NCBI GenBank assembly: GCA_902779945.1
Contig: CACZDN010000008.1
Coordinates: 124,001-188,000, forward strand
Direction of reading: 5' to 3'
Source: Oscillospiraceae bacterium
GTDB lineage: Bacteria; Bacillota; Clostridia; Oscillospirales; Oscillospiraceae
DNA length: 64,000 nt
Numbering within the stretch: the first letter of the stretch is position 1; each line of letters opens with the position of its first letter. The position numbers and the translations under genes are program-made. Below are positions 1 to 7,628 of the stretch, piece after piece. The notes below the pieces were generated by a model. That model saw nothing but the letters and a program-made list of their open reading frames with translations. It did not search any database and was not told the DNA's origin.

Positions 1-46
1 CGCTTTTGTCAGTTCCTTCCTTGTGAGTGTTCCCGTGACAAGACGG

Positions 47-238
47 TCAGCTTTCTTCGTGCTCCTGCGAGTCCTTGTCCTGCTCCGGCTTCTTTTTGCC
101 GAGGATCGAGACGGCCGTGATGGCAATTCCGCCCGCAAAGACAGCCAGCCAGCTTTGCTTGACGCCCGCGTACATCAGAATAAACATGAGCAGGACCGAG
201 ACCATGGCGATAATGGGGATGAGTTTTTTGGGTTCCAT
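47..238 (-). CDS. Small two-TM membrane protein
   Basis: This 63-residue protein has two hydrophobic stretches (about residues 7-24 and 29-46) and a charged, Glu/Lys-rich tail. That fits a small inner-membrane protein with a cytoplasmic tail. The ATG at 238 was chosen because an AAGGAG-type ribosome site sits just upstream; a longer in-frame start exists but has no such site. I do not recognise the family. It lies about 60 bp from the first MITE copy and has no obvious operon partner inside the window. Confidence 0.6.
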   Translation of the reverse strand: MEPKKLIPIIAMVSVLLMFILMYAGVKQSWLAVFAGGIAITAVSILGKKKPEQDKDSQEHEES

Positions 239-301
239 AAGAGCTTCTCCTTTTCTGTAAATGTTGTAAATGCTGACAGGGCTGAAGCGAGTTTGCCTTA
301 G

Positions 302-443
302 GGCAACACCGCACAATCCGCCATCGGCGCCTCCCGGAAAAATTGTGCTCTGATTTTGTCACTTTTTCTTGCAATACACAAAGTATTCCTGCGAAAACCG
401 ATTTTTCTCGGAATCCGCTCTCGCCGAATTATGCGGTGTTGCC
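302..443. repeat. MITE-like repeat, copy A
   Basis: Copy A of a short foldback element. Its ends are inverted (GGCAACACCGCACAAT at the left, ATTATGCGGTGTTGCC at the right) and it is flanked by TTA at 298-300 and 444-446, a 3-bp target duplication. At 142 bp it is slightly shorter than the 160-bp full copies. The right-hand TTA doubles as the stop codon (TAA on the minus strand) of the adjacent secreted-protein gene. Confidence 0.85.
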
Positions 444-2207
444 TTAGAACTCTTGCGCGATTACCGTTTCCAGGAAGGCGCCGTTGTACCAGAAGGAGAT
501 CGCATCCCCGAGCCTGACAAGCTCAGGGGACATGATCGTGACAGAGGCCCGCGTCACGTTGTTGGGCCAAATCTCGTCCGGGGATACAAGGGAAGCCGCT
601 GTCTTGATCTCTGTCCCGTCGGCGGTTTTCAGGACAAACAGAGACGGATCAAAAAACATGGTTTCGCCCCTGGGATTGCGGAGCGCATAGCCAAAGCTCC
701 AGGTGCGCCCGCCGGCAAGGCGAACGCTCAGCTCATCGATAACGATACCGTCAGCCGTGGTGTACACACCTTCGGGGATTATCTGCGCGGAATCATGCAA
801 AGGCCGGACATCCTCAGGCTCGATGCTCCAGCGCTGGCCTCCCCTTTGGGAGAGTGTGACCCTTACTCCCGGTTCCAGGTCCTGAAAACCGATATATTCC
901 GCCTCAAAAAGTGCGCCGTCATCAGCTCTGACCCGGAATTGATCAGGGAAGCCTCCCGGCAGCTTTTCTGTGATGACGCCGTGTATGTCCTCGGGTGCAT
1001 GCTTCGTTTTGCAGATACTTGCGATGATCTGTTCCGTCAATGTCTCCGCGTCCCCGCCGTCGAGCCAGAAGGAGAGCTCGCCGAAATCATCCCCGGCAGC
1101 GAAGAGGTAATTTGCTACGCGATAGGTGTTGCCGGCATCGCTTTCCTCGGAATAATACAGCGCGAGCGCAAGACCGTTGACCTCCAGGTACTCTACCGTA
1201 TCTGTGCCGTATTCCCGCGCCTCTGCGGCAGCGTAATCGGCAAGGCTCTGTCCCCCGGCCGCAAACTGATACACGTCAAAGTCCATCAGGTGCCTGTCGC
1301 TGCGATAATAGCCGATCTGATCCTCCTGCTGTTCCTCTGCCGTGACCTCGCCCGCGGTGTAGTCTGCGGGAATAATGACAGAATACCCGGTCGTGCCAAG
1401 GAGGACAATCTTTTCATACCGTGTCACGCTGTCGGGCGCGCGCAGCACCAGCAGGCCGTCTTCAATCGAAGCCGTGCAGTCCTTGCCGTTTATGCAGTAC
1501 TTGCCGGTGTCATCGCCGTTGTCTGTCCAGGTGTTGCTCTCAAAACCGCGGAAGTCGGTAATGCTGAACCAACCGTCATCCCCGATGTGCAGCGTCTCAG
1601 CGTCTGCGTAGTCGCGCCCCTGCTCCTTCAGTGCCGGGAGCTTTTCGTGCGGTACGTTCTGTTCCGCATCAACGCTTTCGCGGGAATAAAAGCGCCAATC
1701 GCCCACAAGGAGGGAGCCGCTCTTGACCTGCTCGGGCATTTGATAGCTGTATTCCTCCTGGATGGCGCCCCAGTCTATAACTGTGGACTCGGCCAGTTTC
1801 TCGGCGGACTGCCCGCTCTTTTCAAACACGTAAAAGGAATCAGACATGCCCGCGCCCATATCAATCCACAGGAAGCCGTCCCGCACGCTCATCTGACAGG
1901 CGTATCCGTTGATGTTAAAGATGCCGGTGCCGTCGCCGTTGTCTGTCCATACATCCTCGACAACTTCACCGAACATATTCACGCTCAGCGTTCCGTTTTC
2001 CTGCAAGGTGGCCGCAATGCTGTCCATGAACGTGCCCGCAAGCTGGTCATGCGGGACGGGCATGTCTCCCTCCATGGCGTAGATCTTCCAATTCCCGACG
2101 AAGGGCGAAGCGTCCGCCGCCGCGTAAGCCGTGACGCTGAGCCCCAGGCACAGCGCGGCGCACAACAGCAGCGTCGTCAGGACTTTCCCGAATCCGATTT
2201 TCGTCAT
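444..2207 (-). CDS. Secreted multi-domain protein of unknown function
   Basis: This 587-residue protein starts with a clear signal peptide (about residues 1-30, ending near AYA-AAD), so it is exported. Two related modules follow, near residues 35-130 and 170-270, each opening with VGNW or VGDW and containing a (W)TDNGD(G/D)TG motif; this is an internal duplication of a small beta-rich lipocalin-like fold. After these come a middle segment with SVIIPADY and a C-terminal beta-rich domain. The start ATG overlaps the stop of the DUF3021 gene (ATGA), so it is the last gene of the LytTR operon. Family not recognised. The stop codon coincides with the target duplication of MITE copy A. Confidence 0.85.
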   Translation of the reverse strand: MTKIGFGKVLTTLLLCAALCLGLSVTAYAAADASPFVGNWKIYAMEGDMPVPHDQLAGTFMDSIAATLQENGTLSVNMFGEVVEDVWTDNGDGTGIFNINGYACQMSVRDGFLWIDMGAGMSDSFYVFEKSGQSAEKLAESTVIDWGAIQEEYSYQMPEQVKSGSLLVGDWRFYSRESVDAEQNVPHEKLPALKEQGRDYADAETLHIGDDGWFSITDFRGFESNTWTDNGDDTGKYCINGKDCTASIEDGLLVLRAPDSVTRYEKIVLLGTTGYSVIIPADYTAGEVTAEEQQEDQIGYYRSDRHLMDFDVYQFAAGGQSLADYAAAEAREYGTDTVEYLEVNGLALALYYSEESDAGNTYRVANYLFAAGDDFGELSFWLDGGDAETLTEQIIASICKTKHAPEDIHGVITEKLPGGFPDQFRVRADDGALFEAEYIGFQDLEPGVRVTLSQRGGQRWSIEPEDVRPLHDSAQIIPEGVYTTADGIVIDELSVRLAGGRTWSFGYALRNPRGETMFFDPSLFVLKTADGTEIKTAASLVSPDEIWPNNVTRASVTIMSPELVRLGDAISFWYNGAFLETVIAQEF

Positions 2208-2680
2208 GACAGTTCCTCCTTTATTCCTGTGTTTCCGATCTTTCTTTTCAATAATTCGTTGAGTTCCTGTACTTCCCTTTTATAGCGCAGGTACATGATC
2301 AGCCAGATCAGGGCAAAGCCGAGCGCCATGAAGCCCTCCACGCTCAGCAGCAGCTTCAAGGGCAGGTCCCAGCATAAAAGCCAATTGGGGATCAGATAGC
2401 CCAGCGCCATCGACAGATAGTGCGCAGCGGTCGCGCAGGCCAGCGGCCAGCGCTCAAGCGCATAGAACAGCGTGCCGCCCATGCAGAGTGACCCGAAAAG
2501 GCCCATGACCAGCAGCGATATGATCGCTGCCGCCGTCGGGCTGCCTGCGCGTGCGAGAAGTTCGTCGGTGTATATGACGGAACCGATCGGCTCACCGCTG
2601 ATCAGGGAAGGGACAATAAGCATCGCCGCCATGCCGGACAGGAAACCGAGCGCGCAGCGGATCAGAAACTTCTTTTTCAT
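2204..2680 (-). CDS. DUF3021-type membrane protein
   Basis: This 158-residue protein has four predicted membrane helices and a basic C-terminal tail (YKREVQELNELLKRK). That is the size and layout of DUF3021 proteins, which are usually encoded beside a LytTR-domain regulator and are thought to restrain it. The start overlaps the stop of the LytTR gene by ATGA and the stop overlaps the start of the secreted protein the same way, so the three genes are translationally coupled. The family call rests on context plus the helix pattern. Confidence 0.75.
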   Translation of the reverse strand: MKKKFLIRCALGFLSGMAAMLIVPSLISGEPIGSVIYTDELLARAGSPTAAAIISLLVMGLFGSLCMGGTLFYALERWPLACATAAHYLSMALGYLIPNWLLCWDLPLKLLLSVEGFMALGFALIWLIMYLRYKREVQELNELLKRKIGNTGIKEELS

Positions 2681-3144
2681 CGGGCGTCCTCCCTTCCCAG
2701 CAGGCGTTTGCGGATCACCGGGATGCAGCGGCGGGATGCCCAGGTCTCGATCCCGCCCGCAAGCTCCAGCCGCAGCGTTCCGGCCAAAGTGAAGTCATAG
2801 CGCAGTACCTTGTCCAGATTCACGATTTCAAAGCGCGAGATGCGCAGAAAATGTTTTTTATCCAGCATGTCCTCAAGACTCTACAGGGGCTGGCGTGTGT
2901 ACCAGCTGCCGTCCCCGGTGATGATGTGCACAAGCTTTCCTTCCACGGAGGCCAGAATGATGCTCTCCGGCGAGAGCGTGCGCAGACTGCCGAGACCGTC
3001 AAATACCGTGAAACTGCCGGACGGAGGCTCAGAAAGCCGCGCCATCAGAGCCGCCACTTCCTCGTCCCGCGAAGCGGCACGGATCACCACGTCAATATGG
3101 TCGAGCTTCGGATCAGGCTCGAAACGGAGCGTTATTCTCTTCAT
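2677..3144 (-). pseudogene. LytTR-domain regulator interrupted by TAG
   Basis: A LytTR DNA-binding protein, about 155 codons, of the short type paired with DUF3021. The C-terminal half has the diagnostic LytTR core (KKHFLRISRFEIVNLDKV) but is separated from the N-terminal half by a TAG at 2881-2883. The frame is unchanged: the first part ends WYTRQPL and the second resumes SLEDMLDKK. Comparison with LytTR domains suggests the lost residue was probably Tyr, so a single base change explains the stop. The start at 3144 has an AAAGGAGG ribosome site. Without readthrough, the product lacks its DNA-recognition half. A sequencing error is the main alternative. Confidence 0.8.
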
Positions 3145-3343
3145 GTACGCGACGCCTCCTTTCCTCAGCGGGATGGCGGCATCGGCCGCAATCCGCGTCA
3201 TAATAATGGCACTCCGCACAGCCCGGCTCTGTCACATCGGCACGATCACACCAGCTCTGGTGCCGCCATCCGGTCTTTGTCCTGCATACCCGGCAGGCAA
3301 AGAGCGGACACGCACAGCGGATGATGTCTTTTTCTTCGTCCAT
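3113..3343 (-). CDS. Small cysteine-rich protein
   Basis: A 76-residue basic protein with nine cysteines in the first 55 residues, several in CxC or CxxC pairs (CAC, CRVC, CAEC, CGRC), then an Arg-rich tail. This suggests metal binding, possibly zinc. A GGAGGG ribosome site stands 5 bases before the ATG and a good promoter lies about 40 bases further up, so it would be the first gene of the LytTR/DUF3021 operon. It overlaps the LytTR start by 32 bases. Family not recognised; support comes from start signals and cysteine spacing only. Confidence 0.5.
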   Translation of the reverse strand: MDEEKDIIRCACPLFACRVCRTKTGWRHQSWCDRADVTEPGCAECHYYDADCGRCRHPAEERRRRVHEENNAPFRA

Positions 3344-3384
3344 GTCGCCCTCCGTTCTCTGTCTGCTTCGTATAAACTACGAAA

Positions 3385-3413
3385 ATAATAACATTTAGCT
3401 CGAGCTGCATCAA
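3385..3413 (-). promoter_or_regulatory. Promoter of the LytTR operon
   Basis: Minus-strand TTGATG (3408-3413) and TATTAT (3385-3390) are separated by 17 bp. The spacer holds the palindrome AGCTCGAGCT, and a 5-bp-arm dyad (TCGTA/TACGA, 3368-3382) lies just downstream. Either could be a regulator site. Confidence 0.55.
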
Positions 3414-3723
3414 CAGATTCGGCTTAAACGGTATTGTATCTGCCTTAAACGGTCGCCATTATGCAAAAAGGGAAAAGGCGGAGAGTACAGATTTCCCGGA
3501 CGGCGCTGCCCGAACGCTCATGCTGTCCCATGTCATACAATGGCAGGTTTGCAGTATGATTGCTCCCTCAATACATTCTTGACTTTTTGAGGAGCAGCTT
3601 TGCCGTGTTTCGCGGCTGCCGCGTTTAGGGGCGAGCGACGCGGCAATGAAATCAGGATCGATGTGCCGGAGAAATGCTGCGTCCTGATTCAGGATTAAAC
3701 TGGCACATCAATACATTTACCCC
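3414..3723. other. Intergenic stretch with a nested stem-loop
   Basis: No gene is supported here. An inverted repeat GATGTGCC/GGCACATC (about 3659-3708) encloses TCCTGAtTCAGGA. A motif around 3489-3520 (CAGATTTCCCGGACGG, then CGAACGCTCATG) is repeated imperfectly near 5143-5172, which suggests remnants of a repeated element. Confidence 0.4.
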
Positions 3724-3754
3724 TTGACTCTCACACTATGGCAGGCATTATGCT
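3724..3754 (+). promoter_or_regulatory. MerR-type promoter, 19-bp spacer
   Basis: TTGACT (3724-3729) and TATGCT (3749-3754) are 19 bp apart, the over-long spacing typical of promoters that MerR proteins activate by DNA distortion. The left half-site CTCACACTATG resembles MerR-family operators; the right half is degenerate. It lies 35 bp before the MerR gene, so autoregulation is likely. Confidence 0.65.
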
Positions 3755-3789
3755 TGACGCGAGCTCAAAATACAGCAGGAGGTATCGCC

Positions 3790-4620
3790 ATGCTGAAAAT
3801 CGGAGAATTTTCAAAACTGTCCAGAGTCAGCGTCAGAATGCTCCGCCACTATGATGAGATCGGTCTTTTGAAACCGGCTGAAATCGACCGCTTCACGGAT
3901 TACCGGTATTACAGAGAGGATCAGCTTCCGACCGCAGGGCGCATTGCCGCGCTGAAGGATATGGGCTTTTCCCTTGCGGATATCGTCAGAATCCTGGAGG
4001 TCTATGATGACCGGGAGAAAATGGAGCAGTTCTTTTCTGCCCGCCAGAAGGAACTGGAAGCCCTGTCGCAGGATACGGCGCATAAGCTGACGCTTCTGGA
4101 CGCAGCCCGAAAAAGGTTGAGAAAGGAAGAAAACATGAGCTACAACGTTACTCTCAAGACCATCCCCGAACGCTATGCCGCGACCGTTCATATGACTATT
4201 CCCCGTTACGAAGATGAAGGGATCATCTGGGGAAAGATGACAGAAGAAACCTGCCGGATGAACCTCGCGGAGGATGATCCCTGCCTTTGTGCCGTGACCT
4301 ATCTCGACGGTGAGTACAAGGAAGAAAACGTGGAGATGATGGCGTGGAAGACCGTGAAGGGCAGTTATCCCGACACGGAGCATGTGAAGTTCCGCACGCT
4401 TCCGGAGGTTACGGTTGCAAGCTGCACCTACCAGGGCAGTTACACTCAGATCACGGAGGTCTATGCTGCTGTGATTGCATGGATGGAGGCAAACGGGTAT
4501 GGACCCGCAGCGCCGATGTTCAATATCTACCACGTCAGCCCGCATGAGACGCAGAATCCGGATGAGTTTGTGACAGAGATCTGCTACCCGGTAAAGAAAA
4601 CCGAAACGGACAAACAATGA
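3790..4620 (+). CDS. MerR-family regulator with GyrI-like effector domain
   Basis: A 276-residue transcription regulator. Residues 1-70 are a MerR winged helix (IGEFSKLSRVSVRMLRHYDEIGLL, with the YRYY wing), followed by a coiled dimerisation helix (about 75-115) and a GyrI/BmrR-type effector-binding domain from about residue 118, marked by IPERYAATVHMTIPRY. Such proteins bind small, often cationic or drug-like molecules and activate efflux or detoxification genes. The ATG at 3790 has an AGGAGG site 7 bases upstream. No target gene adjoins it on the same strand, so its targets are unknown. Confidence 0.9.
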   Translation: MLKIGEFSKLSRVSVRMLRHYDEIGLLKPAEIDRFTDYRYYREDQLPTAGRIAALKDMGFSLADIVRILEVYDDREKMEQFFSARQKELEALSQDTAHKLTLLDAARKRLRKEENMSYNVTLKTIPERYAATVHMTIPRYEDEGIIWGKMTEETCRMNLAEDDPCLCAVTYLDGEYKEENVEMMAWKTVKGSYPDTEHVKFRTLPEVTVASCTYQGSYTQITEVYAAVIAWMEANGYGPAAPMFNIYHVSPHETQNPDEFVTEICYPVKKTETDKQ

Positions 4621-4626
4621 AAAAAC

Positions 4627-4665
4627 GGACGCAGGCTCAAAAAGCCTGCGTCCGGCGCCTTTACG
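4627..4665 (+). terminator. Hairpin after the MerR gene
   Basis: Eleven-base arms GGACGCAGGCT (4627-4637) and AGCCTGCGTCC (4643-4653) begin 6 bases after the MerR stop. Only a weak T run follows, so it is a probable but not ideal terminator. Confidence 0.6.
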
Positions 4666-4707
4666 TACCAGTATATCACGAATGCCTGCAGACGGCCCAA
4701 ATGATCG

Positions 4708-4953
4708 ACCGTAGAGAGGGACATCGCTCTGCACATCGAGCATTCCGACAAGGTAACCATAGCGCGGGTTCGGTACATGATCCTCGCTGTTAACCAACGG
4801 GCGGCTTCGGATGACCGCACACTCGGGGAACTGTTCTGGCTTATGACTGCCGAAGCAGCGGAGATTAGCTTCACAAAGACGCTTGCAACGGTTTTCAAGA
4901 CCGATCGGTCAAGACCCGCCTGCGTGGTTTTGACGGAAGATAGCACCGGATAG
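4708..4953 (+). pseudogene. Unidentified gene remnant
   Basis: An open stretch of about 80 codons ending in TAG at 4951-4953, with protein-like composition (for example DIALHIEHSDKVTIARVRYM and TLGELFWLM) but no start codon or ribosome site that fits. It looks like the tail of a lost gene. Family not recognised. The rest of 4621-5189 holds no other supported gene. Confidence 0.3.
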
Positions 4954-5045
4954 TGCAGCGGAAAAAGCAAGTATTTTCAATGCTTTTCGCAGCCAAAAGA
5001 CCGCAAAGCCGTGGTATTTCTCAGGTCACTGAATTTCCAGAAATC

Positions 5046-5102
5046 GGGGGAAATCTAAGGCGTATCTAAGATCCCGTCTTAGAAATCGCTTAGATCGCCC
5101 CC
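5046..5102. repeat. Imperfect inverted repeat
   Basis: GGGGGaaATCTAAG (5046-5059) pairs with CTTAGATcgCCCCC (5089-5102), giving a strong stem-loop inside a geneless stretch. Function unknown; there is no T run of terminator type. Confidence 0.5.
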
Positions 5103-5189
5103 AATTTTTCTCTGTTTTTCGCCCGTTCTGTCGGTACAGATTTTCCGGGCGGGTATGCACGAACGCTCATGAGAAAGTGAGGCCTGTAC

Positions 5190-5258
5190 TTACCACTCGA
5201 TCCCGAGGTATTGGAGTGCGCCCCTGAAATCATCCAGCATAAGCGGGCAGGTGTCACG
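5190..5258 (-). pseudogene. C-terminal remnant of a second Fic gene
   Basis: These 22 codons plus TAA match the last 22 residues of the intact Fic protein at 7629 at 15 positions (RDTC.LM.DDF...LQY.GI.W). Nothing upstream in the frame continues the match. It is the tail of a lost paralogue, probably left by deletion or by recombination between two copies. Confidence 0.75.
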
Positions 5259-5270
5259 CCGATAACGCGA

Positions 5271-6425
5271 TCAGAAGGTGTGCTCCCGCAGCCAGTTATA
5301 AGCCTGATAGACTTCCTCTGTCACATCTTCCCCGGCCTTGTTCACAAGTTCCACCTTCGGAAGATCCACCGTGAAATCACGGTGGTACTCCTCCGCGACA
5401 GCATTGAGCAGATAGTTGTTGTCATCGGCAAAGCCGGGATCGGGCTGGAGCTAGCAGACGCTGTACCCCTCCATGATGGCGGTGACGGGGACACCGTAAA
5501 GTGTCAAACCTTCGTAGCGGCTCAGATCCTTCACCGGCCCCTGCGCACGGTATAGGGCGTTGATATCCTCTGAAAGCCAGCGGCTCTCCTCCGCAGAGAT
5601 CGGCTCCAGTTCCTGATAGGTGCGGATGTTGTCCCTGACCTGCTCCAGCGTGCTCATGCCGCTCAGACAGCAGATGAGGCCGTCCAGAGAGCCGACGAAG
5701 CGGATTGCCCAGGAGGCGACGGATCGCTGCGGGTCCTTCTCCTTGAGCACCTTTTCGACTGCCTCCGGCACCTTCGCAAGCCCGCCGCCCTTGACAGGCT
5801 CCATGATGACAACCTGTTTTCCGTGCCTGCGGATGACGTCATAGCAGGGCCCGGCCTGCACAAGCTGCGAGCTCCAGTCCACATAGTTTGCCGCGATCTG
5901 GACAAATTCAAATTCGGGATGCTCGGTCAGAATACGGTCCAGGAGCTTTGCAGAGGAATGGAAGGAAAAGCCCAGATGCTTAATCTTGCCCTCTGCCTTC
6001 CACTTGAGCGCATGCTCGATCAGGTGCTCGGACTGGATGACGCCGCCGTTTCCATCATAGCCGTCGTACCAGCGCGTCTGGAAATTGTGGAGCAGATAGT
6101 AGTCGATATAGTCCACGCCGAGCTCATCAAGCTGATGCTGGAAATAGCCCTTGATCTTGTCTTCGTCACCAGGCTTCAGGAAGAAGGTCGGGAACTTGGT
6201 GGCAATGCGGATGCTTTCTCTCGGGTGCCGCTCCACCACGGCCTTGCGGACGGCTTCCTCACTCTTGCCGTTGTGGTAAACGAAGGATGTGTCGAAGTAG
6301 TTGTACCCGGCTTCCAGGTAGGTGTCAACCATGCGGTTGAGCTCATCATAGTCAAAGTCCGTGGGATTGCCGTTTTTGACCGGCAGACGCATCATGCCAA
6401 AGCCGAGTGTTGATTTCAGTGCCAT
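5271..6425 (-). pseudogene. Aldo/keto reductase with internal TAG
   Basis: An NAD(P)H-dependent aldo/keto reductase of the clostridial type. The first 324 codons contain the TIM-barrel motifs (FGMMRLP, NYFDTSFVYH with the catalytic Tyr, EPVKGGGLA, SGMSTLEQV) and start at 6425 behind an AAGGAGG site. A TAG at 5451-5453 then interrupts the frame, yet 59 further codons continue in the same frame with protein-like sequence (LQPDPGFADDNNYLLN to YNWLREHTF) and end in TGA at 5271. The TAG falls after GYSVC and is most simply a recent nonsense mutation. The barrel itself is complete, so a shortened enzyme could still be active. Whether the 59-codon tail belongs to the original protein is inferred from frame continuity. 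Confidence 0.7.
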
Positions 6426-6465
6426 TGTTCTTTCCTCCTTAAACTATTTTTTACCTATAAAGACA

Positions 6466-7299
6466 TCAGTACCAATCGTGTTTTTCGCCCCGATCCAGGG
6501 CGGCTATGGCGTCCATCTCCGCCTCTGACAGCTCGAAGCCGAACAGATCCAGATTTTCTTTGATGTGTTCAGGATTGCCTGAACCCGGGATCACCACGAC
6601 GCCGCGCTGCAGATCCCAGCGCAAAATCACCTGCGCGGCGGATACCCCATGCGCATTTGCAATGGCAAAGATGGTATCGTCATGCAGCAGCGCAGCCGTA
6701 TACCCACGCCCGCCCAGGGGATACCAGCACTGGACAACGATGCCCTGTTCCTGAATGAACGGCACGACGTCCTTCTCTTGGTAATACGGGTGGATTTCAT
6801 TCTGCACCAGTGCAGGGGTGATCGAAACCTGAGGCAGAAACGCGGTCAGTTCTTTTATATACCAGTTGGAAAGACCCAGGGAGCGGATTTTTCCCGCCTC
6901 CACATAGCGCTCCATGGCCTTGTATGCCTTCACATCATCCGTGCCCGGATGATGCAGCAGCATCATATCGATATAACCGATATCCAGCTTGTTAAGCGCC
7001 ATGTTGATGGCGGCCTCCGGATCGTGAAACTGGTTGGGGTAGATCTTCGTAATGACGAAGATTTCCTCTCTGTCTATCCCGTACTCCGCCATGGCCTGGC
7101 GCACACCCTCGCCGACAGCATCCTCGTTTCCGTACATGTAGGCCGTGTCGATCAGGCGCCCGCCGTTAGCCAGCAGCGTCTTTACAGAATTGACGCAGGT
7201 ATCATAATCCAGCGCGTAGGTGCCGAGTCCAAGAATCGGCATCTTATAACCGCTGTTCAGCAGCACGGTTTTCGTTTCAAAGTCAAATTTCCCGATCAT
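6466..7299 (-). CDS. Aldo/keto reductase, diketogluconate-reductase-like
   Basis: A 277-residue NADPH-dependent reductase of the AKR5/prostaglandin-F-synthase-like group: GYKMPILGLGTY at the start, RLIDTAYMYGNE with the catalytic Tyr, ITKIYP, LLHHPG, GLSNW, QNEIHPY, and IPGSGNPEHIKENLDLFGFELS at the end. The ATG at 7299 was chosen because AAGGAG lies 6 bases before it and the family begins there. The frame is open for 62 more codons, including an ATG at 7434 and a twin-Arg plus hydrophobic stretch (RRFAHRILSFALLVLCLFAA), so an exported form is possible. Substrate unknown; such enzymes reduce small aldehydes and ketones. Confidence 0.85.
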   Translation of the reverse strand: MIGKFDFETKTVLLNSGYKMPILGLGTYALDYDTCVNSVKTLLANGGRLIDTAYMYGNEDAVGEGVRQAMAEYGIDREEIFVITKIYPNQFHDPEAAINMALNKLDIGYIDMMLLHHPGTDDVKAYKAMERYVEAGKIRSLGLSNWYIKELTAFLPQVSITPALVQNEIHPYYQEKDVVPFIQEQGIVVQCWYPLGGRGYTAALLHDDTIFAIANAHGVSAAQVILRWDLQRGVVVIPGSGNPEHIKENLDLFGFELSEAEMDAIAALDRGEKHDWY

Positions 7300-7513
7300 G
7301 TCTGCTCCTTCATGCTTTCCCACCGGATCCTCAGCGCCGACAGCCTGCGGTGCCTCCGCCTGCCATGCAGCAAACAGGCAGAGCACAAGCAGTGCAAACG
7401 ACAGAATTCTATGCGCAAAACGTCTTCCTTCCATGCCCGCCCCCTGTATGACTATCGCTTTTTCTACATGTATAAAATAACACATCGCAAAAAGGAATAC
7501 TAATAGCTATAAT

Positions 7514-7529
7514 GAATATCATGATATTC
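7514..7529. promoter_or_regulatory. Perfect 16-bp palindrome
   Basis: GAATATCATGATATTC is a perfect palindrome between the Fic gene and the upstream side of the reductase gene. It could be an operator for the reductase. No known regulator consensus is recognised. Confidence 0.35.
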
Positions 7530-7628
7530 TAAAACTGCATATCAAACTAAAAAAACGCTGGTCTGTAGATGTATCGAGAGGCTTTGTCTCAAGCTGAAAG
7601 GCAAAAGCGCAGGGCTCCAAAGCTATAT

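Noticed and set aside
9-374. Long minus-strand frame over the first small membrane protein
   Set aside because: It lacks a ribosome site and its composition is that of an alternate frame; the 63-residue frame has proper start signals.
2881-5453. Reassignment of TAG to an amino acid
   Set aside because: Other genes in the window end at TAG in expected places, so the two interrupted genes are better explained by mutation.
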